Shown: positions 26,144-34,453, counted from the stretch's first letter. The stretch: 45,963 bases of DNA from an uncultured Granulicella sp. (GCA_937871785.1 CALMON010000223.1:29987-75949); one strand, 5' to 3'. Notes: generated by a model from the sequence alone, not told the origin. A program made the numbers and translations.

Positions 26144-26694
26144 AAGCTCTTTTTCTCGACCGCGACGGCGTCATCAACCAGGAGGTCCACTACCTGTGGC
26201 GCATCGAGGACGTGCTCTGGATGCCGGGGATCGTTTCGCTTTGCCGCACGGCGCAGGCTCTCGGCTACAAGCTCGTCGTGGTGACAAATCAAGCCGGCAT
26301 CGGACGCGGTCTATACACGCTGGGGGAGTTCGAAACGTTGATGGACTGGATGCGCTCGGAACTGGCGCGCGATGGCGTGCGGCTCGACGCGGTGTATCAC
26401 TGCGCGCATCATCCCGAGCACGGGCTGGGCGAGTTCAAGCGCGAGCACGAAGACCGGAAGCCGTCACCCGGCATGTTGCTGCGAGCGGCGCGCGACCTCG
26501 GGCTCGACCTCGAGGAGTCGGTCATGATCGGCGACCGTTGCTCGGACATTGGCGCGGCCAACGCCGCGGGGTTGCGGCAGGCCTTCTTGATTGCGGGCAC
26601 AGAAGAAGAGCCGTGCCCGGGGCAGTACCGTGCGGTGGAAACGTTGGCGGAGGTGCAGCGATGGATCGAGGACAACGACGTCGCGTCGGGCTGA
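26140..26694 (+). CDS. gmhB: GmhB-like D,D-heptose 1,7-bisphosphate phosphatase
   Basis: This 184-aa HAD phosphatase starts MKALFLDRDGVINQE, with the catalytic DRDG pair. It then has KLVVVTNQAGIGRGLYT (motif II Thr), the insertion CAHHPEHGLGEFKREHEDRKPSPGMLL with Lys of motif III, and MIGDRCSDIGAANAAG (motif IV). Such enzymes remove the 7-phosphate of heptose 1,7-bisphosphate on the way to ADP- or GDP-heptose. The His/Cys zinc loop of classical GmhB is reduced here: only one Cys-x-His-His group is evident. It overlaps the GT9 gene by ATGA and is the last gene of this run. Confidence 0.88.
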   Translation: MKALFLDRDGVINQEVHYLWRIEDVLWMPGIVSLCRTAQALGYKLVVVTNQAGIGRGLYTLGEFETLMDWMRSELARDGVRLDAVYHCAHHPEHGLGEFKREHEDRKPSPGMLLRAARDLGLDLEESVMIGDRCSDIGAANAAGLRQAFLIAGTEEEPCPGQYRAVETLAEVQRWIEDNDVASG

Positions 26695-26725
26695 AGCAGT
26701 TTCCACGTCACAGATCGCATGGCGA

Positions 26726-27000
26726 GGGCCAAAGGCCCGGCTCTACCAGCTTTGGGCGAAGCCCCACGGGTTTGAAATACGGAATGCAGAGCGCTGAAGT
26801 CGCGGCTCATAGCGCACTACGGTATCCGAAGGATCAAGGCGCAGGCACCCCGCGTAGGTCTGTGGACTGCGATTATGTGTCGCGCCTTCAGCGCTCAATC
26901 CATACTCGCACCGGGTACCTAGGCCTTCGGCCCAGGCCGGTGTCTGGTCGGGCCTTTGGCCCAGATAGTGGAACGCGGTGATCGTCGGGCTGTAGCCCCG
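26726..27000. repeat. Multi-hairpin inverted-repeat element between convergent genes
   Basis: The 374-bp gap between gmhB and the next, convergent gene has no credible ORF. Five small palindromes of one type occur: GGGCCaaaGGCCC (26726), TGGGCgaaGCCCCA (26753), CCTaGGCCttcGGCCcAGG (26918), GGGCCtttGGCCC (26950) and CGGGCtgtaGCCCCG (26986). Between the second and third, a perfect 11-bp inverted repeat GAGCGCTGAAG/CTTCAGCGCTC (26789-26799 and 26886-26896) bounds about 86 bp. Its arms continue imperfectly inward (CGCGgCtCATA against TATGtGtCGCG). It could act as a bidirectional terminator region, a dispersed repeat family or an RNA. There is no T-tract. Confidence 0.65.
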
Positions 27001-27068
27001 TAGAGGCCGGATCTATCGATACGCCAAGACCAACGCAACTGCACATCTTCGTGAAAACGGCTCCAAAG

Positions 27069-27989
27069 TCAGCGGCCGTGGGACGGGTCCGGACTCGTGG
27101 CGACGTCGTTGTCCAAGAAAATTTTCGGGAAACCGGGAGCGTAGCAGTTGCCGTCGGCGGCGTACGTTGTTGCGCATGCGGCCGTGAGCGAGGGTCGGCG
27201 CGGCGACTGGGAATACTGCCAGGCGATCACGTCCGGCTCACCGGCTGTGGCGATCGGCGGCGTTGTCACGGTGCAGCCGTTTGAAGGCGGGCAGGTGTCC
27301 TGCGCGTCGAAAAACTCCACCGGGTGCAGGTGTCCTTTGCCGACGCTCTCGCGGATTTCGCGAATGGTGTCGATGACGGTGCCGGGGTCGTCGGGCGTGA
27401 GTTGGCCGCTGGCGTAAACGCCCGCTTTATAGGTCGACGCGGCGACGGCTTCGGTCCACGCCAGCAAATAGGCGGCCTGCGGAGCGGTCAGGCGGCCGCC
27501 TTCTTCCTGGTCCAGAAACAGGAGGGTGTGGGCGGGGAAGCCTTCCGCCGTAGCCGCCGCGACAGCCGCGAGGGCGTCTCGCTGACCGAGCGCCGCCGCG
27601 GGAACGCCGGCAGCCTGCGCGGCGAGTATTTCTTTTTCCAGCTTGCCATTGGCGAGCACCAGGAACCCCCAGCCCTGTTTGCGAAGGAGGTCGCGCTTGC
27701 CGCTCCACTGGTTGAACTGCGCCCCCGGCGGCACGGTGAGCCAGTAGCCGGTAAAGGCAAAGGTGGCGTGCATCTGCGCCATGGTGTCGTCGCCGGGATA
27801 CTCGTTGCGGTCGAAGCCGGGGAAATCTTTTCCGGCCGACGGCGCACTCTGCCGGGCGAGCGGCTGGGCGGGCGTGGGCGTAGTTGGCGCGGACGCGGCG
27901 GCAGCGGACGTGGCTTGTGTTGTAGCGCGATGGCAGCTGCCAAGCGACAGGGACGTGAGGACAGCGGCGAACGCTATAGATGGCTTCAT
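27069..27989 (-). CDS. Lipoprotein with DUF1906-type glycoside-hydrolase-like domain
   Basis: This 306-aa protein has a lipoprotein signal MKPSIAFAAVLTSLSLGSC with lipobox LGSC, then a Thr/Ala/Pro linker to about residue 52. The domain starts GFDRNEYPGDDTMAQM and continues FTGYWLTVPPGAQFNQWSGKRDLLRKQGWGFLVL and LLFLDQEEGG. This matches the TIM-barrel-like DUF1906/Rv2525c group, related to GH25 lysozymes. The Asp and Glu pairs (FDRNEYPGD, DQEEGG) are in catalytic-like places. It probably acts on or near peptidoglycan or polysaccharide in the envelope; no substrate can be given. GGGGGAGG lies 8 nt before the ATG. It is convergent with gmhB. Confidence 0.75.
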   Translation of the reverse strand: MKPSIAFAAVLTSLSLGSCHRATTQATSAAAASAPTTPTPAQPLARQSAPSAGKDFPGFDRNEYPGDDTMAQMHATFAFTGYWLTVPPGAQFNQWSGKRDLLRKQGWGFLVLANGKLEKEILAAQAAGVPAAALGQRDALAAVAAATAEGFPAHTLLFLDQEEGGRLTAPQAAYLLAWTEAVAASTYKAGVYASGQLTPDDPGTVIDTIREIRESVGKGHLHPVEFFDAQDTCPPSNGCTVTTPPIATAGEPDVIAWQYSQSPRRPSLTAACATTYAADGNCYAPGFPKIFLDNDVATSPDPSHGR

Positions 27990-28092
27990 GGGACAAACCT
28001 CCCCCTTAGCTTACAAGGCAAGCAAAAAGCGGAGCGCGACCGGAGCGGACGTTCTGTGGCCGGGCGTCAAGGCAAACGCTACAATCGGAGGT

Positions 28093-28638
28093 ATGTCGAC
28101 ACCTTCTTCCGTGACCGCGTACGACCCTCGTTACCCCATCGGCAAATTTGCTCCCCCTGCGGACATCACCGCGGAAGACCTGCGGTTCGCGATCCAGACG
28201 CTGGCGGAAGAGCCCGAGCAATTGCGCGACGCGGTGCGCGATCTTTCGGACGAGCAGTTGGACACGCCTTATCGTGATGGTGGCTGGACGGTGCGGCAGT
28301 TGGTGCATCACATCGCCGACTCGCACGCGACCGCGCTGCATCGCTTCAAGCGGGCGTTGACCGAGGACTGGCCCGAGGTGCATGGCTACAACGAAGGCGC
28401 GTTCGCCACGCTGCACGATGTGACCGCGCCGGTCGAGTGGTCGCTCGAGGAAGTGGAAGCGGTCCACGCCCGCTGGGGCATGTTGCTGACGCACATGACG
28501 GACGAGCAGTGGGACCGCGGCGTGCGGCACAGCCAGCGCGGCAAGATGGGGCTCGAGCTGCTGACGATGCTGTACGCATGGCACTCGCAACACCATGTGG
28601 CGCATGTGACGCATCTACGGGTGAAGATGGGTTGGTAG
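28093..28638 (+). CDS. DinB/YfiT-like metal-dependent hydrolase or transferase
   Basis: This 181-aa protein of the DinB fold is close to YfiT/BstA-type enzymes: it begins with YDPRYPIGKFAPPADITAEDL, which is the usual N-terminal pattern of that group. Metal His positions are seen in LVHHIADSH and in WHSQHHVAHVTHLR. DGGWTVRQLVHHIADS and RHSQRGKMGLELLTMLYAWHS match as well. BstA uses bacillithiol, but the thiol cofactor in this organism is unknown. The track start is much too early. ATG 28093 lies 7 nt after TACAAT, with GGAGG very close, so a short or absent leader is possible. Confidence 0.82.
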   Translation: MSTPSSVTAYDPRYPIGKFAPPADITAEDLRFAIQTLAEEPEQLRDAVRDLSDEQLDTPYRDGGWTVRQLVHHIADSHATALHRFKRALTEDWPEVHGYNEGAFATLHDVTAPVEWSLEEVEAVHARWGMLLTHMTDEQWDRGVRHSQRGKMGLELLTMLYAWHSQHHVAHVTHLRVKMGW

Positions 28639-28675
28639 AAGGGCAGTGGATCGGCGATTGAGGGATGTGCGATGC

Positions 28676-28712
28676 GACTCACGACTGACAACCGATGACT
28701 CAGGACTAATCG
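28676..28712. repeat. ACT-rich iterated spacer (copy 2)
   Basis: The plus strand reads gactcacgactgacaacc then gatgactcaggactaatc, between the DinB gene and the next gene. It has the same unit style as the copies at 6153, 33026, 35575 and 39778. Confidence 0.5.
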
Positions 28713-28719
28713 AAAACCT

Positions 28720-30471
28720 ATGCCGCCACGAGCTTCTTCCGCGGAAACAGCCACTGAACAATCCGCTGCACAGATCGCGTCCGCTATCGAAAAGTTCCTG
28801 GCCGCGCATCCGACGGCGTGCGTGCTCGAAGACGGCAAGGTAGAGTTCGACCTGGGCGCGGGGTCGGCGAGCTACACGCTTTCCACCGAGCACGACCGCT
28901 GCACGCTGCATTTGTGGAGCGACGAGCGCAACACGGTGCGGCGAGTGGTGACGGCGACCGAACGGGCGGGGTCGCTGCGGTTGGCCACTGTGCGCTTCGG
29001 GCAGGCGCAGCCCAAACTGCTGGAGCTGGTGGCGAACCGTGAGCGGCGAACGTCGACGACCCGGGACGGTGCGCGGAAGAAGTATCTGCGGGTCTTGGAA
29101 CGGGTGCTGCTGCGGCGCTGGCCGGAGTGGAAGGCCGACGGCTTCCGCACGGCGATGGATTTAGAGCGGAGCTTTGGCCCGGCCTATGCGCGCGGCTCGT
29201 TAGTGCAGGGGCAGCGGGCCTGGGCCGTGATTGCGGTCGGTGCGGCGGAGTCGGCGCCGGTGGTTGACGGTATTCTTACACTGGGCGTGCTGTGGCTGGA
29301 ACGCTGCCGCGAACTGGCGGCGGGACGGCGCTTGTATGCCGGGCTGCGCGTGGTGGTGCCCCGCGGCCTGGCCATGCTAACCCTTGCCCGCATAGCATGG
29401 CTGAACCAGGACGCGGCGCAATGGGAGATCTACGAGCTTGACGAAACAGACGAAACGCTGACGCCGCGCGACTCCGCCGATCAGGGCAATCTGCGCACGC
29501 GGCTGCTGCCGCACCCGGATGAGGCGGCGGCTCGCGAGCGGTTTGCGGGAGCCGTCGAGGCTGTGATGGGGATCGTGCCGACACGCGAAGCGGCGCGGAT
29601 CGAGCAGCGGCTGGTAAACGCGGGGGAGCTTGAGTTTGCGTTGCACGGGCTTCCGTTTGCGCGGGCTCGGCTCGGCTATGCAGAGCGTAGTTTTCGGCAG
29701 ACTGTCGAGGTCACTATCGGCGTAGGCGCGAGCGAAACGCTGCTGATCGAGGAGACGGCGATGGAGCTGGGCGAGGCCGTCGCGGAGCTTTGCCGCCGAC
29801 GCCGCGCCGATGCCGAAGGCAAGACGAAAGACCCTCTGTTCCGGGCGTCTCCCGAGCGCTGGCTGGAGTCGGTGCTGCGGCTGGATCTGGCGCCGCTGAC
29901 GCGGCACCTGGGCCCGGTGCCGCTGGGTGCGGATGAGAGGCGGACGCCGGTCAGTCGACAGGTCGCGCTCGATCCCGACACGCTCGGCAACCGTGCAGAC
30001 CCATCGGCTGCAGCGCTGGCCGGCGAGGCTTCTCGAGTCATTCCCAGGCTCGATCCGCGACATGTGTATGCGCAGGTGGGCGCAGTGGCGGGAGCAGGGG
30101 ACCGGGGAATGCTTGACTTGCTGGGCGTGACCGCCGATGGGCGGCTGGCGGTCATCGAGCTAAAGGCGGACGACGATCTCCACCTCGCGCTGCAGGGGCT
30201 CGATTACTGGATTCGGGTGCGAGCGCATCACCTTGCTTCCGCAGAAGCCGGAGAAAGCGAATTTCAGCGCCATGGCTATTTTCGCGGCGTGACGCTCGCG
30301 GCGGAGGCTCCCCGGCTCTACCTGGTAGCTCCGGCGCTGCACATCCATCCCGCGACGGAGACGATTCTGCGCTACCTGTCGCCGCGCGTGGAATGGCACC
30401 TGCTTGCGCTCGATGAACGCTGGCGGACGCAGATTCGTGTGGTGTGGAGGAAGTCGTCGTCGCGCGGATGA
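28720..30471 (+). CDS. Uncharacterised protein with C-terminal PD-(D/E)XK-like nuclease motif
   Basis: This 583-aa soluble protein is not recognised as a named family. Residues about 1-110 include YTLSTEHDRCTLHLWSDERNTVRRVV and look like a small alpha/beta domain. The middle (110-440) is Arg/Leu/Ala-rich and mostly helical. Near the end GDRGMLDLLGVTADGRLAVIELKADDDLHLALQGLDYW fits a PD-(D/E)XK site: Asp466, Glu480 and Lys482 in D-x13-E-L-K, followed by a Gln in a helix, as in NucS-like and other DUF nucleases. If correct, it is a Mg-dependent nuclease or an inactive relative. No methylase, helicase or restriction partner is adjacent. Coding density and frame are continuous. Confidence 0.75.
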   Translation: MPPRASSAETATEQSAAQIASAIEKFLAAHPTACVLEDGKVEFDLGAGSASYTLSTEHDRCTLHLWSDERNTVRRVVTATERAGSLRLATVRFGQAQPKLLELVANRERRTSTTRDGARKKYLRVLERVLLRRWPEWKADGFRTAMDLERSFGPAYARGSLVQGQRAWAVIAVGAAESAPVVDGILTLGVLWLERCRELAAGRRLYAGLRVVVPRGLAMLTLARIAWLNQDAAQWEIYELDETDETLTPRDSADQGNLRTRLLPHPDEAAARERFAGAVEAVMGIVPTREAARIEQRLVNAGELEFALHGLPFARARLGYAERSFRQTVEVTIGVGASETLLIEETAMELGEAVAELCRRRRADAEGKTKDPLFRASPERWLESVLRLDLAPLTRHLGPVPLGADERRTPVSRQVALDPDTLGNRADPSAAALAGEASRVIPRLDPRHVYAQVGAVAGAGDRGMLDLLGVTADGRLAVIELKADDDLHLALQGLDYWIRVRAHHLASAEAGESEFQRHGYFRGVTLAAEAPRLYLVAPALHIHPATETILRYLSPRVEWHLLALDERWRTQIRVVWRKSSSRG

Positions 30472-30517
30472 ACCTCCCGCCGCCTTTCGCCATCCAAGTG
30501 TTGTAGCGAGGGATACC

Positions 30518-31366
30518 ATGGCAGTGGCGAAAACATTTATGCTCGGCGGCGAGCAGGAGATTCAGCGGCTCGGATACGGCGCGATGCGGCTTACAGGCAA
30601 GGGCGTGTGGGGGCCTCCGCCAGACGAGGAAAGCGCAAAAGCCGTACTGCGCCGCGCGGTAGATCTGGGCATCGACTTCATCGACACGGCCGACAGCTAT
30701 GGACCGGCAGTCAGCGAGCCGATGATCGGCGACGCGTTGGCCCCCTACACACAAGGCACGCTGGTGGCGACCAAGGGTGGGCTGACGCGGCAGGGACCGG
30801 ACAAGTGGCTGCCCGTGGGCCGGCCCGAGTACCTGAACCAGCAGGTTGAGATGAGTCTGCGCTTTTTGAAAAAGGAGCGCCTGGATCTGTGGCAGTTGCA
30901 CCGTATCGACCCGAAGGTCCCTGTGGCGGAGTCGCTGGGGCCGATTGCCCGGCTGCAGCGTGGCGGCAAAATCCGTTTCGTGGGCTTGAGCGAGGTGACC
31001 GTCGACCAGATCAAGGAAGCGGGTAAAACGGTCAAGATCGCAAGCGTGCAGAACGAATATAACCTGGGCAATCGCAAGAGCGAAGCCGTGCTGGAGTATT
31101 GCGAAGCCGAAGGGATTGCATTTATTCCGTGGTTCCCGGTGGCGGCCGGCAAGCTGGCGCAGCCTGGCGGAAAACTCGATGAGATGGCTAAGAAGCACGG
31201 CGCGACGGTGTCGCAGTTGTCGCTGGCGTGGCTGCTGCACCGCTCGCCGGTGATGTTGCCCATCCCGGGAACGTCGTCCATCGAGCATCTTGAAGAGAAC
31301 GTGAAGGCGGCGGACGTGGCATTGTCCGACGGCGAGTGGACCGAGCTCGAAGCGGCCGCAAAGTAG
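30518..31366 (+). CDS. Aldo/keto reductase
   Basis: This 282-aa NADPH-dependent (beta/alpha)8 oxidoreductase has LGYGAMRLTGKGVWGPPPDEESA at the start. The catalytic tetrad is visible: Asp and Tyr in IDTADSYGP, Lys in LVATKGGL, His in WQLHRIDP. The cofactor end SVQNEYNLGNR and LPIPGTSSIEHLEENV is standard. It resembles the YccK/Tas-like class that reduces small aldehydes. ATG 30518 is chosen; the track start at 30404 lies within the preceding gene. The isochorismatase-like gene follows 68 bp later. Confidence 0.93.
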   Translation: MAVAKTFMLGGEQEIQRLGYGAMRLTGKGVWGPPPDEESAKAVLRRAVDLGIDFIDTADSYGPAVSEPMIGDALAPYTQGTLVATKGGLTRQGPDKWLPVGRPEYLNQQVEMSLRFLKKERLDLWQLHRIDPKVPVAESLGPIARLQRGGKIRFVGLSEVTVDQIKEAGKTVKIASVQNEYNLGNRKSEAVLEYCEAEGIAFIPWFPVAAGKLAQPGGKLDEMAKKHGATVSQLSLAWLLHRSPVMLPIPGTSSIEHLEENVKAADVALSDGEWTELEAAAK

Positions 31367-31434
31367 GCGAGCTTTCCGCAGTACCGTCGCTGGAATACTG
31401 TTGGATAGCTGAAAGCAAGTCAGGGAGGAGAACG

Positions 31435-32025
31435 ATGTTTGGATTGGGAAATAATTTGAAGTTGACGGCGAAGCAAACCGCTCTGGTGTTGATCGACTTG
31501 GAAAACGGCATCGTCGGTCGAGATCTCGCACCGATGAGTGGACCGGATGTGGTCGAAGCCTGCGCCGATCTGGCACAAGCGATGCGTTCCGCGGGGGGTA
31601 CCGTGGTGTATGTGCACGTCCTGCTGCATGAGATGGTTGAGGTGCCGGCGGACAAGCCGATGATGAAGCCGGGAACGCCACCGCCACCGGCGGTTGCGTC
31701 GGAACTTGTCGCCAACTCAGGGTACGTTGCGGGAAGAGACTTGCTCGTCGCTAAACGGCAGTGGGACGCGTTTTACGGAACCGGGCTCAAAGAAAAGCTT
31801 GACGCCGAGGGCGTAACGACAATCGTGCTTGCGGGCATCGCGACGAACTTCGGTGTGGAATCGACGGCGCGGTCAGCGATTTCGCAAGGCATCGCCGTGG
31901 TGTTTGCCGAGGACGCGATGAGCACCATGAGCAAGGCCATGCACGAGTTTGCGATCGAGAACACCTTTCCGGTGATGGGCAAGGTGAGCAGCGTCAAAGA
32001 GATCACCTCGGCGCTCGAGGCCTAG
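31435..32025 (+). CDS. Isochorismatase-like cysteine hydrolase family protein lacking the Cys
   Basis: This 196-aa protein has the family fold: TALVLIDLENGIVG with the catalytic Asp, VAKRQWDAFYGTGL with the Lys, and GIATNFGVESTARSA. In active amidohydrolases of this family the nucleophile Cys stands in the T-N-x-C-V-E-S-T-A-R motif; here the position is Gly. A sub-branch with GIATNFGVESTAR is common in bacteria, so this is a lineage feature and not a fresh mutation. It may have another activity. A very good ribosome site (GGGAGGAG) precedes the ATG at 31435. Confidence 0.87.
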   Translation: MFGLGNNLKLTAKQTALVLIDLENGIVGRDLAPMSGPDVVEACADLAQAMRSAGGTVVYVHVLLHEMVEVPADKPMMKPGTPPPPAVASELVANSGYVAGRDLLVAKRQWDAFYGTGLKEKLDAEGVTTIVLAGIATNFGVESTARSAISQGIAVVFAEDAMSTMSKAMHEFAIENTFPVMGKVSSVKEITSALEA

Positions 32026-32044
32026 GTAGCGTCTTCGCTGTGCG

Positions 32045-32078
32045 AGGCACTCTTTCGCTTACCCAGGAGAGAGTGCCT
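32045..32078. terminator. Stem-loop between convergent genes
   Basis: AGGCACTCT (32045-32053) and AGAGTGCCT (32070-32078) form a perfect 9-bp stem between the isochorismatase-like gene and the nitrilase, overlapping the nitrilase end. There is no T-tract on either strand, so a terminator role is only possible. Confidence 0.4.
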
Positions 32079-33000
32079 TGCAGGAGAACTGGAACACATC
32101 CGGGCGTGCGTAGTGTCCGGTGACGTCGAGAGACATTGTTTCGCGGTCGATCATGTTCAGGTCAAGGTCCGCTACGATCAGCTCTTCGCGGTCGTACATG
32201 GGTTCGACGACGTAGCTGCCGTCAGGCGCGATGATGGCGCTGCCTCCCCGCTCGACCCACTCATCGGTGACGGTGTGGGGAAGCTCGCTGGGCAGGTCGG
32301 CGGTCCTCATCATCAGCCCAGCGGCCAGCACGAAGCAGCGGCCTTCACGCGCATAGTGGCGGCTGGCAAGCTGCGCCTTGTCGTTCGCGGTCGGCCAGAC
32401 GGCTACGTGAAGTGCCTCGCCGGCCTGGTGCATGGCCATGCGGGCGAGCGGCATCCAGTGCTCCCAGCAGATGAGGCCGCCGACCCGCGGCGACTCGGCT
32501 CCTGCATCGAGTCGCACAGACTCAAGCCCGCTGCCGTCACCCTGGCCCCAGACGATGCGCTCGGTGTAGGTCGGCATCAGCTTGCGATGGTGATTGACGA
32601 GCTCGCCCGCGGCAGAGAAGGTGAGCAGCGAGTTGAACAGGGTGCCGTTGCCGGGGCCACGGTCGACGCGCTCGTTGCAGCCCAGCATCATGCCAAGCTT
32701 GTGCTGTCGGCAGGCGTCGGCGAGGGCCTGGGTTTCCGCGCCGCCAACCACGAGGCTGTTGCGGCGAAGCTCCGCGAACACGCGCTTGGTGGGTTCGTGG
32801 TTCCACAAACCGGCGGTGGGGCAAACGTCCAGCCACACCGGGTAGCCGGGGAACCATGTTTCTCCGAACACAACGAGCTGCGCGCCGCGAGCGGCGGCCT
32901 GCGCGATGATTTCGAGCGCCAGTGTCAGCGAGGCGGCTTTGTTGTGGTAAACCGGGGCGATCTGGGCGATGGCGACGCGATAGGTTTCCAGGTTCGGCAT
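32059..33000 (-). CDS. Nitrilase-family carbon-nitrogen hydrolase
   Basis: This 313-aa enzyme has the Glu-Lys-Cys triad of the nitrilase superfamily. Glu is in VVFGETWFPGYP, Lys in HHRKLMPTYTERIVWGQGDG, and Cys in GLICWEHWMPLARMAMH. The CWEHWMPL string is that of true nitrilases and cyanide-type hydrolases, more than amidases. It should convert organic nitriles to acids and ammonia. It starts at ATG 33000 and stands alone on the minus strand, convergent with the isochorismatase-like gene. Confidence 0.92.
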   Translation of the reverse strand: MPNLETYRVAIAQIAPVYHNKAASLTLALEIIAQAAARGAQLVVFGETWFPGYPVWLDVCPTAGLWNHEPTKRVFAELRRNSLVVGGAETQALADACRQHKLGMMLGCNERVDRGPGNGTLFNSLLTFSAAGELVNHHRKLMPTYTERIVWGQGDGSGLESVRLDAGAESPRVGGLICWEHWMPLARMAMHQAGEALHVAVWPTANDKAQLASRHYAREGRCFVLAAGLMMRTADLPSELPHTVTDEWVERGGSAIIAPDGSYVVEPMYDREELIVADLDLNMIDRETMSLDVTGHYARPDVFQFSCKALSPG

Positions 33001-33025
33001 GGATCAAGCGTACAGGGTGGGGTCT

Positions 33026-33057
33026 GGTCAGTTCTGAGTGTTCAGTTGTCAGTTTTG
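33026..33057. repeat. ACT-rich iterated spacer (copy 3)
   Basis: The plus strand reads cagttctgagtgttcag then ttgtcagttttgcg, the complement of ACTGACAACTGA-type units. It fills the gap between the nitrilase start and the end of the upstream gene. Confidence 0.5.
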
Positions 33058-33064
33058 CGTGGTC

Positions 33065-34453
33065 CTACACAACCACTAGCCGCTGCGGATTCTTGCGGTC
33101 GATACGGACGTTCAGCGTCTGGCCCACCAGGCCACCCGGAGCCAGACGGCTGACCACCATGCGCACATGCGCCGGATACGGCGAACCGCCCTGTGGCGTA
33201 ACGCTGAGTTCCAGCCGCACCTGCGGGTCGTTGTTGATCGTCAAGCCGGTATCCGAGATACCGGTGACGACCGCCGTGCCAGGCATGCCCGTCACACGCA
33301 ATCGGCGTTTGCGCAGCCAGCCAGCCGCCACCAGCAGCAGCACCGCAAACGGAATGGTTTGGAGCCCCAGCACGTTCCAGAGGCCCGAAAGTAAACGGTT
33401 CAAGGCATAGCCGGCCGCGCGCGGCTGCGGCGGCGTGGCGAGCGGGATCGCCGGGTCGGGCGGAAGGTTCGCCCCCGCCGCCTTCAAGGCGATGCTTTCA
33501 AGCCGGCCCGCGTAGGAGGGAATCGCCGTAGCTTCCGGTTGCGCGTCCTTGATCGTCAGGTGCGCCAGAAACGCGCCGTGAACGGCTTCGGCTTCAGGGT
33601 CGTTGTGGCGATGGCTGAAGGCCTTGTCGGTGGGGTCGGTGCTGCGGGGAATGGGCGTGATGTTCTGGTGAGACGGTGCGTCCTGCTTGAGCTGCTTGAG
33701 CGCGAGTTCCGCTGAGGGGAATTGCTGGACGGTGATCTTGATGGTCGCCGGCCGTTTGCTCTCGTCCGAGACGACTTTCCAGGCGCAGGTATTGGTGTTT
33801 TCCGCGAAACTACTGCCGGTCGATTGGCCCGTCGAGGGTCCCAGCGAGATGAGCGTTTGCAGCGCAGCCACGGGGAAGCGCGCGCAAAGGTCAATGCGCT
33901 CCGCCGCCGTCAGGTGCGCACCGGCCAGCGTAAGAACGGTGCTTTGCAGCAGCGCATCGCCGTTAGATGGCTCGTTGACGCCGTCATTCATGCCGATGAT
34001 GACGACATTGCCGCCATGGCGGGCGGTGGCGCCGCGCAGTACGAGGTACTCATTTGACTCAGGGTCGCCTTCCTGCCGTTCAAGATCGCCGAGCTCGTCG
34101 GCGACCGGGTCCTCGGTGAAAAGGCTGGTGGTGGTGTCGGCGGGGTCGCCGCGAGCGAGCAGAAGCGCGTGTGCTTCGGCGTCGGTGGGGAAGCGCCGAT
34201 GCTCGAGCGTAAGGGTTGGCGCGGGCCGCGGGCGTCCGTTGTCGTCGGTCTGCGCGGGCGCACCCGGAAAGGTGTACACGCAGGTAGTTGGGCCTTTGGG
34301 CGTTGCGGTGAAGTGGCCGCTGCCGATGCCGGTGAGCTGGCGGACTGTGCCTTCGATCAGCAGGTTGCACGTGCTACCGGGGCTCGCGTGCGCGTTGACC
34401 GCGAAGGGGAGTGCGCCGGAAAGCAGAATAGCGGTTAGCCGTAGGGACGTCAT
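33065..34453 (-). CDS. Exported/membrane-anchored protein of unknown function
   Basis: This 462-aa protein has a signal peptide MTSLRLTAILLSGALPFAVNAHA and a large extracytoplasmic part with two halves that look alike. Each half has a Cys followed by a W/Y-centred motif: TTCVYTFPGAP near residue 57 and NTCAWKVVSDE near 220. Each is followed by T-x-x-x-x-RFPTDAEAHALL or VQQFPSAELALKQL. This suggests an internal duplication. One membrane helix (TIPFAVLLLVAAGWL, about 365-379) leads to a basic stretch RKRRLR and a cytoplasmic beta domain ending NVRIDRKNPQRLVVV. No family was recognised. It follows dus by 43 bp on the same strand. Confidence 0.75.
   Translation of the reverse strand: MTSLRLTAILLSGALPFAVNAHASPGSTCNLLIEGTVRQLTGIGSGHFTATPKGPTTCVYTFPGAPAQTDDNGRPRPAPTLTLEHRRFPTDAEAHALLLARGDPADTTTSLFTEDPVADELGDLERQEGDPESNEYLVLRGATARHGGNVVIIGMNDGVNEPSNGDALLQSTVLTLAGAHLTAAERIDLCARFPVAALQTLISLGPSTGQSTGSSFAENTNTCAWKVVSDESKRPATIKITVQQFPSAELALKQLKQDAPSHQNITPIPRSTDPTDKAFSHRHNDPEAEAVHGAFLAHLTIKDAQPEATAIPSYAGRLESIALKAAGANLPPDPAIPLATPPQPRAAGYALNRLLSGLWNVLGLQTIPFAVLLLVAAGWLRKRRLRVTGMPGTAVVTGISDTGLTINNDPQVRLELSVTPQGGSPYPAHVRMVVSRLAPGGLVGQTLNVRIDRKNPQRLVVV

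Noticed and set aside
26695-27068. A CRISPR-like array in the repeat-rich gap after gmhB
   Set aside because: The palindromes are short, differ in sequence, and are not separated by regular spacers. No cas gene is in the window.
30152-31687. A 511-codon minus-strand ORF
   Set aside because: It runs antisense to the nuclease-like gene, the aldo/keto reductase and the isochorismatase-like gene, all of which have clear motifs.
32045-32078. Counting the convergent stem-loop as a firm intrinsic terminator
   Set aside because: The stem is perfect, but neither strand has a T-tract. It is kept only as a low-confidence feature.
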